The notes under the pieces: generated by a model
What the model saw: only the letters and a program-made list of their open reading frames with translations
What the model was told of the DNA's origin: nothing
Databases searched by the model: none
Program-made: the position numbers and the translations under genes
Source of the DNA: an uncultured Atopobiaceae bacterium
GTDB lineage: Bacteria; Actinomycetota; Coriobacteriia; Coriobacteriales; Atopobiaceae
Direction: 5' to 3'
DNA: 12,207 nt
Assembly: GCA_947581665.1 (NCBI GenBank)
Contig: CANPVI010000028.1
Location: 1-12,207, forward strand
Shown: positions 1 through 6,012 of the stretch, piece after piece
How the letters are laid out: each line of letters begins with the position of its first letter
Numbering within the stretch: position 1 is the stretch's first letter

Positions 1-664
1 CCTTCATGTGCTGGTCGATGATGTTGGCGCTCTCCACCACGGCCTCTTCGGGCGTGATGGCGCCGTTCGTCTCCACCTCGAGCACGAGGCGATCGTAGTC
101 GGTGCGCTGGCCCACGCGGCAGGGCTCCACGTACTTCGCGCAACGCCGCACGGGGCTGAAGAGCGAATCGACGCGGATGAGGCCGATGGGATCGCCATCC
201 TCTTCGTTGTCCTCGCCGCTCACGTAGCCGCGACCGGAGGTGATGGAGAGCGTCATGGCGAGGTGCGCGCCCTCGCCGAGATGGCAGAGCACGAGCTCGG
301 GGTTCACGAGCTCGAAGCCGGCCGGGAGGTCGAGGTCGGCGGCGGTGAGGGTCATGGGGCCATCGGCCACCACGGAAGCCTCGCCCGCCTCGATGGAGCT
401 CACGGCCTTGAAGACGAGTTTCTTCACGTTCAAGACGATGTCGGTGACGTCCTCGTAGACGCCCTCCACCACGGAGAACTCATGCTGGACGCCCTCGATC
501 TGGATGGCGTCGACCGCCACGCCCGTAAGCGAGGAGAGCAGCACCCGGCGCATGGAGTTGCCGAGGGTGTCGCCGTAGCCGCGCTCGAGGGGCTCGACGG
601 AGATGCGGGCGATGGTGGGAGTGACTTCCTTCACCGACACGCGGGGTCGAATGAATTCGGACAT
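1..664 (-). CDS. rpoA: RNA polymerase alpha subunit, N-terminal part (cut by window start)
   Basis: Alpha subunit of RNA polymerase, which dimerises and nucleates assembly of beta and beta'. Only the first 221 codons are present; the linker and promoter-contacting C-terminal domain lie outside the window. Translating from ATG at 662-664 gives MSEFIRPRVS, then the dimerisation and beta-contact signature GDTLGNSMRRVLLSS (about residues 31-45), IEGVQHEFS (57-64), and the second conserved block VGQRTDYDRLVLE...NGAITPEEAV (about 184-209). The reading frame is open to the window edge. The start lies 24 nt after the rpsD stop, and a GGGAAGG ribosome-binding site sits just upstream. As the last seen gene of the alpha operon it would normally be followed by rplQ, which is not visible. 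No key residue appears missing in the part seen. Confidence 0.97.
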   Translation of the reverse strand, partial: MSEFIRPRVSVKEVTPTIARISVEPLERGYGDTLGNSMRRVLLSSLTGVAVDAIQIEGVQHEFSVVEGVYEDVTDIVLNVKKLVFKAVSSIEAGEASVVADGPMTLTAADLDLPAGFELVNPELVLCHLGEGAHLAMTLSITSGRGYVSGEDNEEDGDPIGLIRVDSLFSPVRRCAKYVEPCRVGQRTDYDRLVLEVETNGAITPEEAVVESANIIDQHMK

Positions 665-688
665 GGGCTACCTTCCCGTCTCGACCGG

Positions 689-1285
689 TTACTTCGAATA
701 GAGCTCGACGATGAGCTGTGCGTCGATATCGAGGTCAATCTGGTCGCGTACGGGGATTTGGAGCACCTGGCCCGAGAGCTTCTCGATGTCCACCTCGAGC
801 CACGCGGGGACCGCCATCGATTGGGACGCGATGATGGCCTCCTTGATGGGCAGGAGATCGCGGAACTTCTCCGCGACGGCCACCACGTCGCCGGCCTTCA
901 CGCGAAAAGACGGGATGTCGACGCGTTTGCCGTTGACGGTGATGTGGCCGTGGCGCACGGTCTGGCGCGCCTCCTTGCGGGTGCGCGCGAAGCCGAGGCG
1001 GAAGACCACGTTGTCGAGTCGGGTCTCGAGGATCGACATCAAGATGTCGCCCGTGATGCCCTCGTACTTCAGGGCGAGGTCGTAGTAGCTGCGGAACTGC
1101 TTCTCGAGCACGCCGTAGATGAACTTCGCCTTCTGCTTCTCGCGGAGCTGGCGGCCGTACTCGGATTCCTGCCGGCGCTGGCGACGGGAGGGCTGGCGCG
1201 TGGACTGCTTGTTGTAGCCCATGACCTGCGGCTCGATGCCCAGCTGGCGGCAGCGTTTAAGGACGGGCGTCCTATCGATTGCCAT
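689..1285 (-). CDS. rpsD: 30S ribosomal protein S4
   Basis: Primary 16S rRNA-binding protein that nucleates 30S body assembly; in E. coli it also represses its own operon. The 198-residue product begins MAIDRTPVLKRCRQLG, carries the basic segment KQSTRQPSRRQRR (about 26-38), the conserved EKQKAKFIYGVLEKQF (49-64), and the S4 RNA-binding domain from about residue 88 to 148 (ETRLDNVVFRLGF, then ARQTVRHGHITVNGKRVDIPS). It ends LIVELYSK, as in the family. It has a single N-terminal cysteine, so this is the zinc-free S4 type rather than the four-cysteine type. The ATG is 18 nt after the rpsK stop, with AAGGAG six bases before the start. Autoregulation by S4 is known in E. coli; no matching pseudoknot was identified here. 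Confidence 0.98.
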   Translation of the reverse strand: MAIDRTPVLKRCRQLGIEPQVMGYNKQSTRQPSRRQRRQESEYGRQLREKQKAKFIYGVLEKQFRSYYDLALKYEGITGDILMSILETRLDNVVFRLGFARTRKEARQTVRHGHITVNGKRVDIPSFRVKAGDVVAVAEKFRDLLPIKEAIIASQSMAVPAWLEVDIEKLSGQVLQIPVRDQIDLDIDAQLIVELYSK

Positions 1286-1303
1286 GGGGATCTCCTTGGG
1301 ATG

Positions 1304-1705
1304 CTAGACGCGACGACGCTTGCACGGACGGCAACCGTTATGCGCGATGGGGGTCTTGTCCTGGACGCTCGAGACCTCGAGGCCGGCGGCCTGGAGCGAG
1401 CGAATGGCCGTCTCGCGGCCCGACCCGGGCCCACGCACGAAGACGGCGACTTTCTTCATCCCGTGCTCCATGGCGGTGCGGGCACAGGCCTCGGCGGCCA
1501 TCTGCGCCGCGAACGGGGTCGACTTGCGCGAGCCCTTGAAGCCCACGGTGCCCGCCGACTGCCAGGCGATGACGTTTCCCTGGGGGTCGGTGATGGAGAT
1601 GATCGTGTTGTTGAACGAGCTCTTGATGTGGGCCTGGCCCACGACGATGTTCTTGCGGTCGGCGCGGCGGATGCGCGTCTGCTGCGTACGCTTGCGTGAT
1701 GGCAT
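1304..1705 (-). CDS. rpsK: 30S ribosomal protein S11
   Basis: Platform protein of the 30S subunit, contacting the mRNA exit region with S7 and S18. The 133-residue product has a basic N-terminus, then the S11 core with IKSSFNNTIISITD (27-40), WQSAGTVGFKGSRKSTPFAA (49-67), and VFVRGPGSGRETAIRSL (89-104). The C-terminal HNGCRP motif is at 122-127 and is followed by C128-KRRRV. Most S11 proteins I recall have proline (HNGCRPPK) where this one has cysteine. The start is three bases after the rpsM stop (TAG CCC ATG), with the AGAGGGG ribosome-binding site inside the 3' end of rpsM, so the two are probably translationally coupled. Confidence 0.98.
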   Translation of the reverse strand: MPSRKRTQQTRIRRADRKNIVVGQAHIKSSFNNTIISITDPQGNVIAWQSAGTVGFKGSRKSTPFAAQMAAEACARTAMEHGMKKVAVFVRGPGSGRETAIRSLQAAGLEVSSVQDKTPIAHNGCRPCKRRRV

Positions 1706-1708
1706 GGG

Positions 1709-2080
1709 CTAGCCCCTCTTCTTCGCGCCGATTTGACGCCTCTTGCCCTTGCGGGTGCGGGCGTTGGTGTGGGTGCGCTGGCCGCGCACGGGGAGCCCGC
1801 GGCGATGGCGAAGACCGCGATAGCACCCGATGGCCATGAGGCGATCGATGTTGGTGCGGGTGTCGCGACGGAGGTCGCCCTCGACGGTGAGGTTCTGATC
1901 GATGTAATCGCGAATGCGGCTGGTCTCGTCCTCGGTGAGGTCGTTGACCTTGGTGGCAGGGTCGATGCCGGTGGCTTCGCAGATCTTGGTGGCAGTGGTG
2001 CGTCCGATGCCAAAGATGTAGGTGAGGCCGATGTCGACGCGCTTCTCGCGTGGCAGGTCTACGCCGGAGATACGTGGCAC
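1709..2080 (-). CDS. rpsM: 30S ribosomal protein S13, GTG start
   Basis: 30S head protein that forms intersubunit bridges with the 50S subunit and contacts P-site tRNA. The 123-residue product starts at GTG (2078-2080), giving (M)PRISGVDLPREKRVDIGLTY, the normal S13 N-terminus. An ATG 60 nt upstream (2138-2140) is in frame but would add 20 residues unlike any S13 I know and overlap rpmJ, so I reject it. GAGAGGAG lies nine bases before the GTG. The helix-hairpin region FGIGRTTATKIC is at 23-34, and the signature GLRHRRGLPVRGQRTHTNARTRKG spans about 89-112. The basic KKRG tail is intact. The gene starts 16 nt after the rpmJ stop and heads the alpha-operon ribosomal genes. Confidence 0.97.
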   Translation of the reverse strand: MPRISGVDLPREKRVDIGLTYIFGIGRTTATKICEATGIDPATKVNDLTEDETSRIRDYIDQNLTVEGDLRRDTRTNIDRLMAIGCYRGLRHRRGLPVRGQRTHTNARTRKGKRRQIGAKKRG

Positions 2081-2096
2081 TTTACGAGGCTCCTCT

Positions 2097-2210
2097 CTAG
2101 CCTTGGCGCTGCTTGTGGCGCGGGTTCTCGCAAATGACATAGACCTTGCCGTGACGGCGAATGATCTTGCATTTGTCGCACATCTTCTTGACCGAAGGGC
2201 GAACCTTCAT
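2097..2210 (-). CDS. rpmJ: 50S ribosomal protein L36, zinc-binding form
   Basis: Smallest protein of the large subunit, binding 23S rRNA near the L6/L16 region through a zinc ribbon. The 37-codon frame runs ATG (2208-2210) to TAG (2097-2099). It reads MKVRPSVKKMCDKCKIIRR, then HGKVYVICENPRHKQRQG. The zinc ligands C11, C14, C27 and H32 are all present, so this is the C+ type. A perfect AAGGAG site sits six bases before the ATG. It is the first gene after the 115-nt gap below infA and lies 16 nt before rpsM. The length and sequence match the family exactly, so the call is firm despite its size. Confidence 0.98.
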   Translation of the reverse strand: MKVRPSVKKMCDKCKIIRRHGKVYVICENPRHKQRQG

Positions 2211-2325
2211 GGTGTGCTCCTTAGAAAACCGTGGCTTTTCTTCCTATGAAAACGCCCAGCCGCAGGCGTGGATGTTCGTGCTCGGATGGTGCGGGCAGTG
2301 CTGGGTGCGGGTGGTGCCGTGCGCG
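2211..2325 (-). promoter_or_regulatory. infA-rpmJ intergenic region, C-rich segment followed by an A/T-rich leader
   Basis: At 115 nt this is the longest non-coding gap in the window. On the minus strand the first 60 bases after the infA stop (2325 down to about 2266) are C-rich and G-poor (about 31 C against 12 G), with GCAC recurring about six times. Next comes a small hairpin (2252-2269), then an A/T-rich stretch with an inverted repeat AGAAAA...TTTTCT just before the rpmJ ribosome-binding site. C-over-G RNA is the composition of Rho loading sites, so transcription tuning between infA and the alpha operon is possible. That is inference; no promoter could be assigned with confidence. Confidence 0.35.
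2252..2269 (-). terminator. weak terminator-like hairpin between infA and rpmJ
   Basis: Minus-strand sequence ACGCCTG-CGGC-TGGGCGT can fold into a seven-pair stem (five Watson-Crick pairs plus two G-U) with a four-base loop. Three more T residues follow directly before C interrupts. The U-tract is short, so this would be at most a partial terminator or attenuator. It lies inside the 115-nt gap and 42 nt upstream of rpmJ. Confidence 0.3.
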
Positions 2326-2544
2326 CTACTTGTAGCGGTACGTGATGCGTCCGCGGGTGAGGTCGTAGGGTGAAATCTCCACGACCACGCGGTCGCCCGG
2401 GAGGATGCGGATGTAGTTCATGCGGATCTTCCCGGAGATGGTGCAGAGAATCGTGCGGCCGTTCTCCAGCTCGACGTTGAACATGGCGTTGGGCAGCGGT
2501 TCCCTGACCGTTCCCTCGAGCTCGATGGCGTCCTGCTTGCTCAC
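2326..2544 (-). CDS. infA: translation initiation factor IF-1, GTG start
   Basis: IF-1 binds the ribosomal A site during initiation and assists IF-2 and IF-3. The 72-residue product, the standard length, is one OB fold (S1-like): MSKQDAIELEGTVREPLPNA, then FNVELENGRTILCTISGKIR (22-41), MNYIRILPGDRVVVEISPYD (42-61), and LTRGRITYRYK at the end. The start is GTG at 2542-2544, with AAAGGGG four bases upstream. It is separated from map by 92 nt and from rpmJ by 115 nt, unlike the tight packing elsewhere. This suggests that it has its own promoter or processing sites. Its position between map and rpmJ is the usual Gram-positive arrangement. Confidence 0.98.
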   Translation of the reverse strand: MSKQDAIELEGTVREPLPNAMFNVELENGRTILCTISGKIRMNYIRILPGDRVVVEISPYDLTRGRITYRYK

Positions 2545-2579
2545 GAAACCCCTTTCAAGCGTCCAGCGCGCAAACTTCT

Positions 2580-2608
2580 ATGCTAGTGGTTGCGCGCCCT
2601 TTTTGCCA
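2580..2608 (-). promoter_or_regulatory. candidate promoter upstream of infA
   Basis: In the 92-nt map-infA gap the minus strand holds TGGCAA (2603-2608) and TAGCAT (2580-2585) separated by 17 bases, resembling -35 and -10 elements. The -10-like box matches TATAAT at four of six positions; the -35-like box is poor. The predicted transcript would start about 30 nt before the infA GTG. A promoter here would let infA be expressed apart from the spc genes. The evidence is only spacing and partial consensus. Confidence 0.3.
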
Positions 2609-2636
2609 CACAGAACGGAGAGCGCAGACAAGTTCC

Positions 2637-3428
2637 TCATGCACTGACTCCGCCCTCCATGGCACACCACGGACCCTCGTCATCGCACGTGAGGATGACG
2701 GGGCCATCGTCGGTGATGGCGATCGTGTTCTCGTAGTGAGCCGCGCACGAGCGGTCCTTGGTGACCACCGTCCAGCGGTTCGGCATCGTTTCGTTCTTCG
2801 GGCTCCCGCGCGTGATCATCGGCTCGATGGCGATGACCATGCCGGCTTGGAGGCGCGTGCCGCGGCCGCGACGCCCGTAGTTCGGCACGTTGGGCTCCTC
2901 GTGCATCACGCGCCCCACGCCATGGCCCACATACTCGCGCACCACGCCGAAGCCGTGGCGCTCGGCGTACTCCTGTACGGCGGCGCCGAGATCGCCGAGG
3001 TGGTTGCCGGGCACGGCGAGGTCGATCGCGCGCTTCAGGCAGTCGCGGGTGACCTCGCAGAGCTCGCGATCCACGGGATCGGGCTCGCCGCAGAAGAAGG
3101 TCCAAGCGTTGTCGCCCACCCAGCCGTCCACCACGGCGCCGGTGTCGATGGAGACGATGTCGCCCTCCTTGAGGATGGTCTCAGGGGAGGGGATGCCGTG
3201 GACGATCTGCGCGTTGATGGAGGAGCAGATGGAGGCCGGGAAGCCGCCGTAGCCCTTGAAGGCGGGGGTGCCGCCGTGGAGGCGGATGATCTGCTCGGCG
3301 ATGCGATCGAGCTCGGCCGTGGAGACCCCGGGGCGGATATGCGCGCCAACCCGCCGAAGCGCCATCTTGGACAGCGCTCCCGCGGGCTTCATCGCCTCTA
3401 TCTCTTGTGGGGTCTTGAGGCGGATCAA
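2637..3428 (-). CDS. map: methionine aminopeptidase type I, TTG start
   Basis: Cytosolic metalloenzyme that removes the initiator methionine from new proteins. The 263-residue product has the pita-bread fold with every expected catalytic residue: H77 (VHGIP), D95 (SIDTG), D106 (VGDNAW), H169 (VGHGVG), H176 (MHEEP), E202 (IEPM) and E233 (HYENT). There is no N-terminal zinc-finger extension. The start is TTG (3426-3428), sharing TTGA with the adk stop; AAGGAG lies 11 bases upstream, and MIRLKTPQEIEAMKPAG matches the family N-terminus, whereas starting at the next ATG (residue 13) would cut it. After the usual end near VILT there are 16 more residues (CDDEGPWCAMEGGVSA), which is unusual for type I enzymes I know. 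The 4-nt overlap indicates translational coupling to adk. Confidence 0.97.
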   Translation of the reverse strand: MIRLKTPQEIEAMKPAGALSKMALRRVGAHIRPGVSTAELDRIAEQIIRLHGGTPAFKGYGGFPASICSSINAQIVHGIPSPETILKEGDIVSIDTGAVVDGWVGDNAWTFFCGEPDPVDRELCEVTRDCLKRAIDLAVPGNHLGDLGAAVQEYAERHGFGVVREYVGHGVGRVMHEEPNVPNYGRRGRGTRLQAGMVIAIEPMITRGSPKNETMPNRWTVVTKDRSCAAHYENTIAITDDGPVILTCDDEGPWCAMEGGVSA

Positions 3429-4051
3429 AGGCCCAGACGCTCCTTCACCTCGGCATACACCGCATCGGGATCGCGATCGCCGTCCACCTTCACGAGCAGG
3501 CCCTCGTCCTCGTAGTAGCCGAGGAGCGGCTCGGTGGCCTTGGCGTAGACGTCGAGGCGGTTCTTGATGGTCTCGGGCTTGTCGTCATCGCGCTGGTACA
3601 TCTCGCCGCCGCAGCGCGGGCACACGGCATCTGCGGAGGTGCCGGTGTAGCCGCAGTTCCTGCACACGCGGCGGTTCGAGAGGCGGTTGACGATGACCTC
3701 GGGCTCCACGTCCACGAGGAGCGCGGCGTCGATCTTCACGCCGAGCTCGGGGAGGGCGGCGTCGAGCGCGCGAGCCTGGTCGAGGTTGCGCGGGAAGCCG
3801 TCGAGGATGAAGCCCTTCTTGGCGTCGGGCTCGGCGAGGCGCTCCTTCACGAGGCCGATCACCAGCTCGTCGGGCACGAGCGCGCCCTTGTCCATGTAGC
3901 CCTTGGCCTCCACGCCGAGCGGCGTGGCGTTCTTCACGGCCGCGCGCAGGAGGTCGCCCGTGGAGATGTGGGCGAAGCCGAACTCCTCGACGAGCTTCTG
4001 GGCCTGGGTGCCCTTCCCCGCTCCCGGGGCTCCGAGCAGGACGATGTTCAT
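3425..4051 (-). CDS. adk: adenylate kinase, zinc-LID form
   Basis: Catalyses ATP + AMP to 2 ADP, balancing the adenylate pool. The 208-residue product has the P-loop GAPGAGKGTQ (7-16), the AMP-binding STGDLLR (30-36), DGFPRN (84-89) with the conserved arginine, and a long-form LID. The LID has four cysteines, C130, C133, C144 and C147 (RRVCRNCG and AVCPRCGG), which in Gram-positive enzymes bind structural zinc. R154-DDDKPETIKNRL follows, with the catalytic arginines. It lies 36 nt after secY with AAGGGAG five bases before its ATG, and its stop overlaps the map start. The secY-adk-map order is conserved in Gram-positive bacteria. Nothing is truncated. Confidence 0.98.
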   Translation of the reverse strand: MNIVLLGAPGAGKGTQAQKLVEEFGFAHISTGDLLRAAVKNATPLGVEAKGYMDKGALVPDELVIGLVKERLAEPDAKKGFILDGFPRNLDQARALDAALPELGVKIDAALLVDVEPEVIVNRLSNRRVCRNCGYTGTSADAVCPRCGGEMYQRDDDKPETIKNRLDVYAKATEPLLGYYEDEGLLVKVDGDRDPDAVYAEVKERLGL

Positions 4052-4087
4052 GGGCGCTCCCTTCGAGCGAGGGCGGTGCGGACGAAC

Positions 4088-5377
4088 CTAGCGGATGAAG
4101 AGCCCGTCGTAGTCGTGGGTCTTCAGCTGGCTCTCGATCTGCGTGAGGGTGTCGAGCGCGACGCCCACCATGATGAGGATCGAGGTGCCACCGAACGCCT
4201 GGATGAGGGCGTTGTTGGTGAAGGTGAAGAGGATCGAGGGCACCACGGCGAGCAGCGCGAGGAAGAGGCCGCCCGGAAGCGTGATGTTCTTCAGCGTGTT
4301 GCGGATGTAGCGCGCGGTGGCCGCGCCCGGACGCACGCCGGGAATGAAGCCGCCCTGGCGCCTCAGCTGGTCGGCGGTGTCCTCGGGGTTGAAGACGATC
4401 GTCGTGTAGAAGTACGCGAAGACGACGATCAGCACGACCGTGAGGATCCAGTTGATCCAACCGTTGGAGATGGCGTTCGCCGTGGCTTGGATCCAGTCGA
4501 CCGTGGGGAAGAAGACCGCGATCTGCGCCGGGAAGTAGAGGATGGCGGACGCGAAGATGATGGGGATGACGCCCGCGGTGTTCACCTTGATGGGGAGGTA
4601 GGTGGACTGGCCGCCCATCACGCGACGCCCCACGACGCGCTTGGCGTACTGGATGGGGATCCTGCGCTGGCCACGCTCGATGTAGATGATGAGCGGGATG
4701 ATGATGAGCGTGATGAGGAGCACGGCCACCGTCATGATGATGCCCGTGACGTCGTTGCCCAGCGAGGACAGGATCGACGTGGGCAGGCCGCTCATGATGT
4801 TGCAGAAGATGATGAGGCTCATGCCGTTGCCGATGCCGTACTGCGTGATGACCTCGCCGAGCCACATGATGATGATCGCGCCCGCGAGCATCGTGACCAC
4901 GACGATAGTCGAGGTGAGCCAGAGCGGCGCGTCGATGGCCGTGAAGTCGATTCCGTAGGCGTCGCTCTGGAAGAGGAAGAGGTAGCCCACGGAGTTGAGC
5001 AGCGCGAGGCCGACGGTGAGGTAGCGCGTGTACTGCGTGATCTTGCGCTGGCCCGCCTCGCCCTCCTTGGAAAGCGCCTGGAGGGACGGCACCACGCTCT
5101 GGAGCATCTGGATGATGATCTGCGAGGTGATGTAGGGCATGATGCCGAGGCTGAAGACCGACATGCGCGCGAGCGCGCCGCCCGAGAAGAGGTTCAGGAG
5201 GGCGAGCGCGCTTTGGTCGGAAAGCGCCGTTTGGAACTGATTCAGCATCCCCTCGAAGGGAATGCCGGGAATCGGCACGTAGGCGCCCACGCGATACAGC
5301 AAGAGGATCGCGAGGGTGATCGCGATCTTCTTGCGCACGTCATGGACTTTGAGCGCCCGGCTGACGGATTCAAACAC
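4088..5377 (-). CDS. secY: preprotein translocase channel subunit SecY, GTG start
   Basis: Pore-forming subunit of the SecYEG translocon in the cytoplasmic membrane. The 429-residue product shows ten hydrophobic segments. It begins MFESVSRALKVHDVRKKIA, with TM1 about 18-35 and the plug region around 57-72. SecY signature 1-like PIPGIPFEGML is at 35-45 and signature 2 GEVITQYGIGNGMSLIIF at 174-191. The SecA- and ribosome-binding cytosolic loops are IERGQRRIPIQYAKRVVGRR (233-252) and GGFIPGVRPGAATARYI (342-358). Start is GTG (5375-5377), overlapping the rplO stop by one base (TAGTG), with GGGAAGG seven bases upstream. No ATG fits near this N-terminus. Overlap implies translational coupling with L15, as in other spc operons. 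Confidence 0.98.
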   Translation of the reverse strand: MFESVSRALKVHDVRKKIAITLAILLLYRVGAYVPIPGIPFEGMLNQFQTALSDQSALALLNLFSGGALARMSVFSLGIMPYITSQIIIQMLQSVVPSLQALSKEGEAGQRKITQYTRYLTVGLALLNSVGYLFLFQSDAYGIDFTAIDAPLWLTSTIVVVTMLAGAIIIMWLGEVITQYGIGNGMSLIIFCNIMSGLPTSILSSLGNDVTGIIMTVAVLLITLIIIPLIIYIERGQRRIPIQYAKRVVGRRVMGGQSTYLPIKVNTAGVIPIIFASAILYFPAQIAVFFPTVDWIQATANAISNGWINWILTVVLIVVFAYFYTTIVFNPEDTADQLRRQGGFIPGVRPGAATARYIRNTLKNITLPGGLFLALLAVVPSILFTFTNNALIQAFGGTSILIMVGVALDTLTQIESQLKTHDYDGLFIR

Positions 5378-5817
5378 TAGGCAACCTTCCCGCCGGCAGC
5401 TTCGATCTTGCTCTTGGCTCCGGCCGAGACTTTCGCGACGTCGACGGTGAGCGCCTTCGTGAGCTCGCCGTCGCCGAGGACCTTCACGAGCGTGTGCTCG
5501 TGCTTGATGACGCCCTTGGCCACGAGCGCGGCGTTGTCCACCGTGTCGCCGGCCTCGAAGAGGCCCTCGAGGCGTCCCACGTTCACCGGCGCGTACTCCA
5601 CGCGGTTGCGATTGGTGAAGCCGGGGAGCTTCGGGAGGCGCATCGCGAGGGGCATCTGCCCGCCCTCGAAGCCCGAGCCCTTCCCGCCACCGGAGCGCGA
5701 GAGCTGGCCCTTGTAGCCGCGGCCGGCCGTGGTGCCCTGGCCGGAGGAATTGCCGCGGCCGAGGCGCTTGCGGTTCTTGGTGGCGCCCTTCGCGGGCGCG
5801 AGGTCGTGAAGCTGCAT
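5377..5817 (-). CDS. rplO: 50S ribosomal protein L15
   Basis: Late-assembly 50S protein that organises 23S rRNA with L35 and L4. The 146-residue product begins MQLHDLAPAKGATKNRKRLG, then a glycine- and basic-rich extended arm (GRGNSSGQGTTAGRGYKG, 20-37; GGGKGSGFEGGQMPLAMRLP, 43-62), and ends with the L15 signature KVLGDGELTKALTV (112-125) and KIEAAGGKV (137-145). The ATG is six bases after the rpmD stop. Its TAG overlaps the secY GTG by one base. The length is normal. No zinc site or unusual insertion is visible. Confidence 0.98.
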   Translation of the reverse strand: MQLHDLAPAKGATKNRKRLGRGNSSGQGTTAGRGYKGQLSRSGGGKGSGFEGGQMPLAMRLPKLPGFTNRNRVEYAPVNVGRLEGLFEAGDTVDNAALVAKGVIKHEHTLVKVLGDGELTKALTVDVAKVSAGAKSKIEAAGGKVA

Positions 5818-5823
5818 GATGGG

Positions 5824-6009
5824 CTAAACCTCCTCGACCTTCACGAGGTGCTTGATCTTGAAGAGCATGCCGCGGACGCTGGGGTTATCCGGCTTTTCCA
5901 CGACGTCGCCCGTGTGGCGCAGGCCGAGCGCGGCCACGGTGGCGCGCTGATCCTTCTTCACGGAGGCCTGGGCGCTCTTCACGAGCGTGATCTTGAGGGT
6001 GGAGGCCAT
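5824..6009 (-). CDS. rpmD: 50S ribosomal protein L30
   Basis: Small 50S protein binding domain II of 23S rRNA. The 61-residue product reads MASTLKITLVKSAQASVKKD, then RATVAALGLRHTGDVVEKPD, then NPSVRGMLFKIKHLVKVEEV, which is the classic bacterial L30 length and pattern (LGL, N-x-x-x-RGM, HLVKV). The start follows the rpsE stop as TAG CCC ATG, with a perfect AAGGAGG site eight bases upstream and overlapping the end of rpsE. rplO starts six bases after its own stop. Confidence 0.97.
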   Translation of the reverse strand: MASTLKITLVKSAQASVKKDQRATVAALGLRHTGDVVEKPDNPSVRGMLFKIKHLVKVEEV

Positions 6010-6012
6010 GGG

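Noticed and set aside
8..1699. 563-codon open frame on the plus strand across rpoA, rpsD and rpsK
   Set aside because: It is fully antisense to three well-supported genes. High G/C at third codon positions removes stop codons from the antisense frame, and the translation is low-complexity (runs of D, G, H, L, A, E, R) with no family resemblance.
2081..2140. Upstream ATG start for rpsM
   Set aside because: Would add 20 residues that match nothing in S13 and would overlap rpmJ. The GTG at 2078-2080 has a good ribosome-binding site and gives the family N-terminus.
3585..4865. 426-codon minus-strand open frame overlapping adk and secY in another frame
   Set aside because: It is out of frame with both real genes, crosses their junction and encodes H/R/P-rich sequence without a domain.
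3968..5380. 470-codon plus-strand open frame antisense to adk and secY
   Set aside because: Same composition effect. The product is dominated by D, E, R, H and V runs with no recognisable domain, opposite a textbook SecY.
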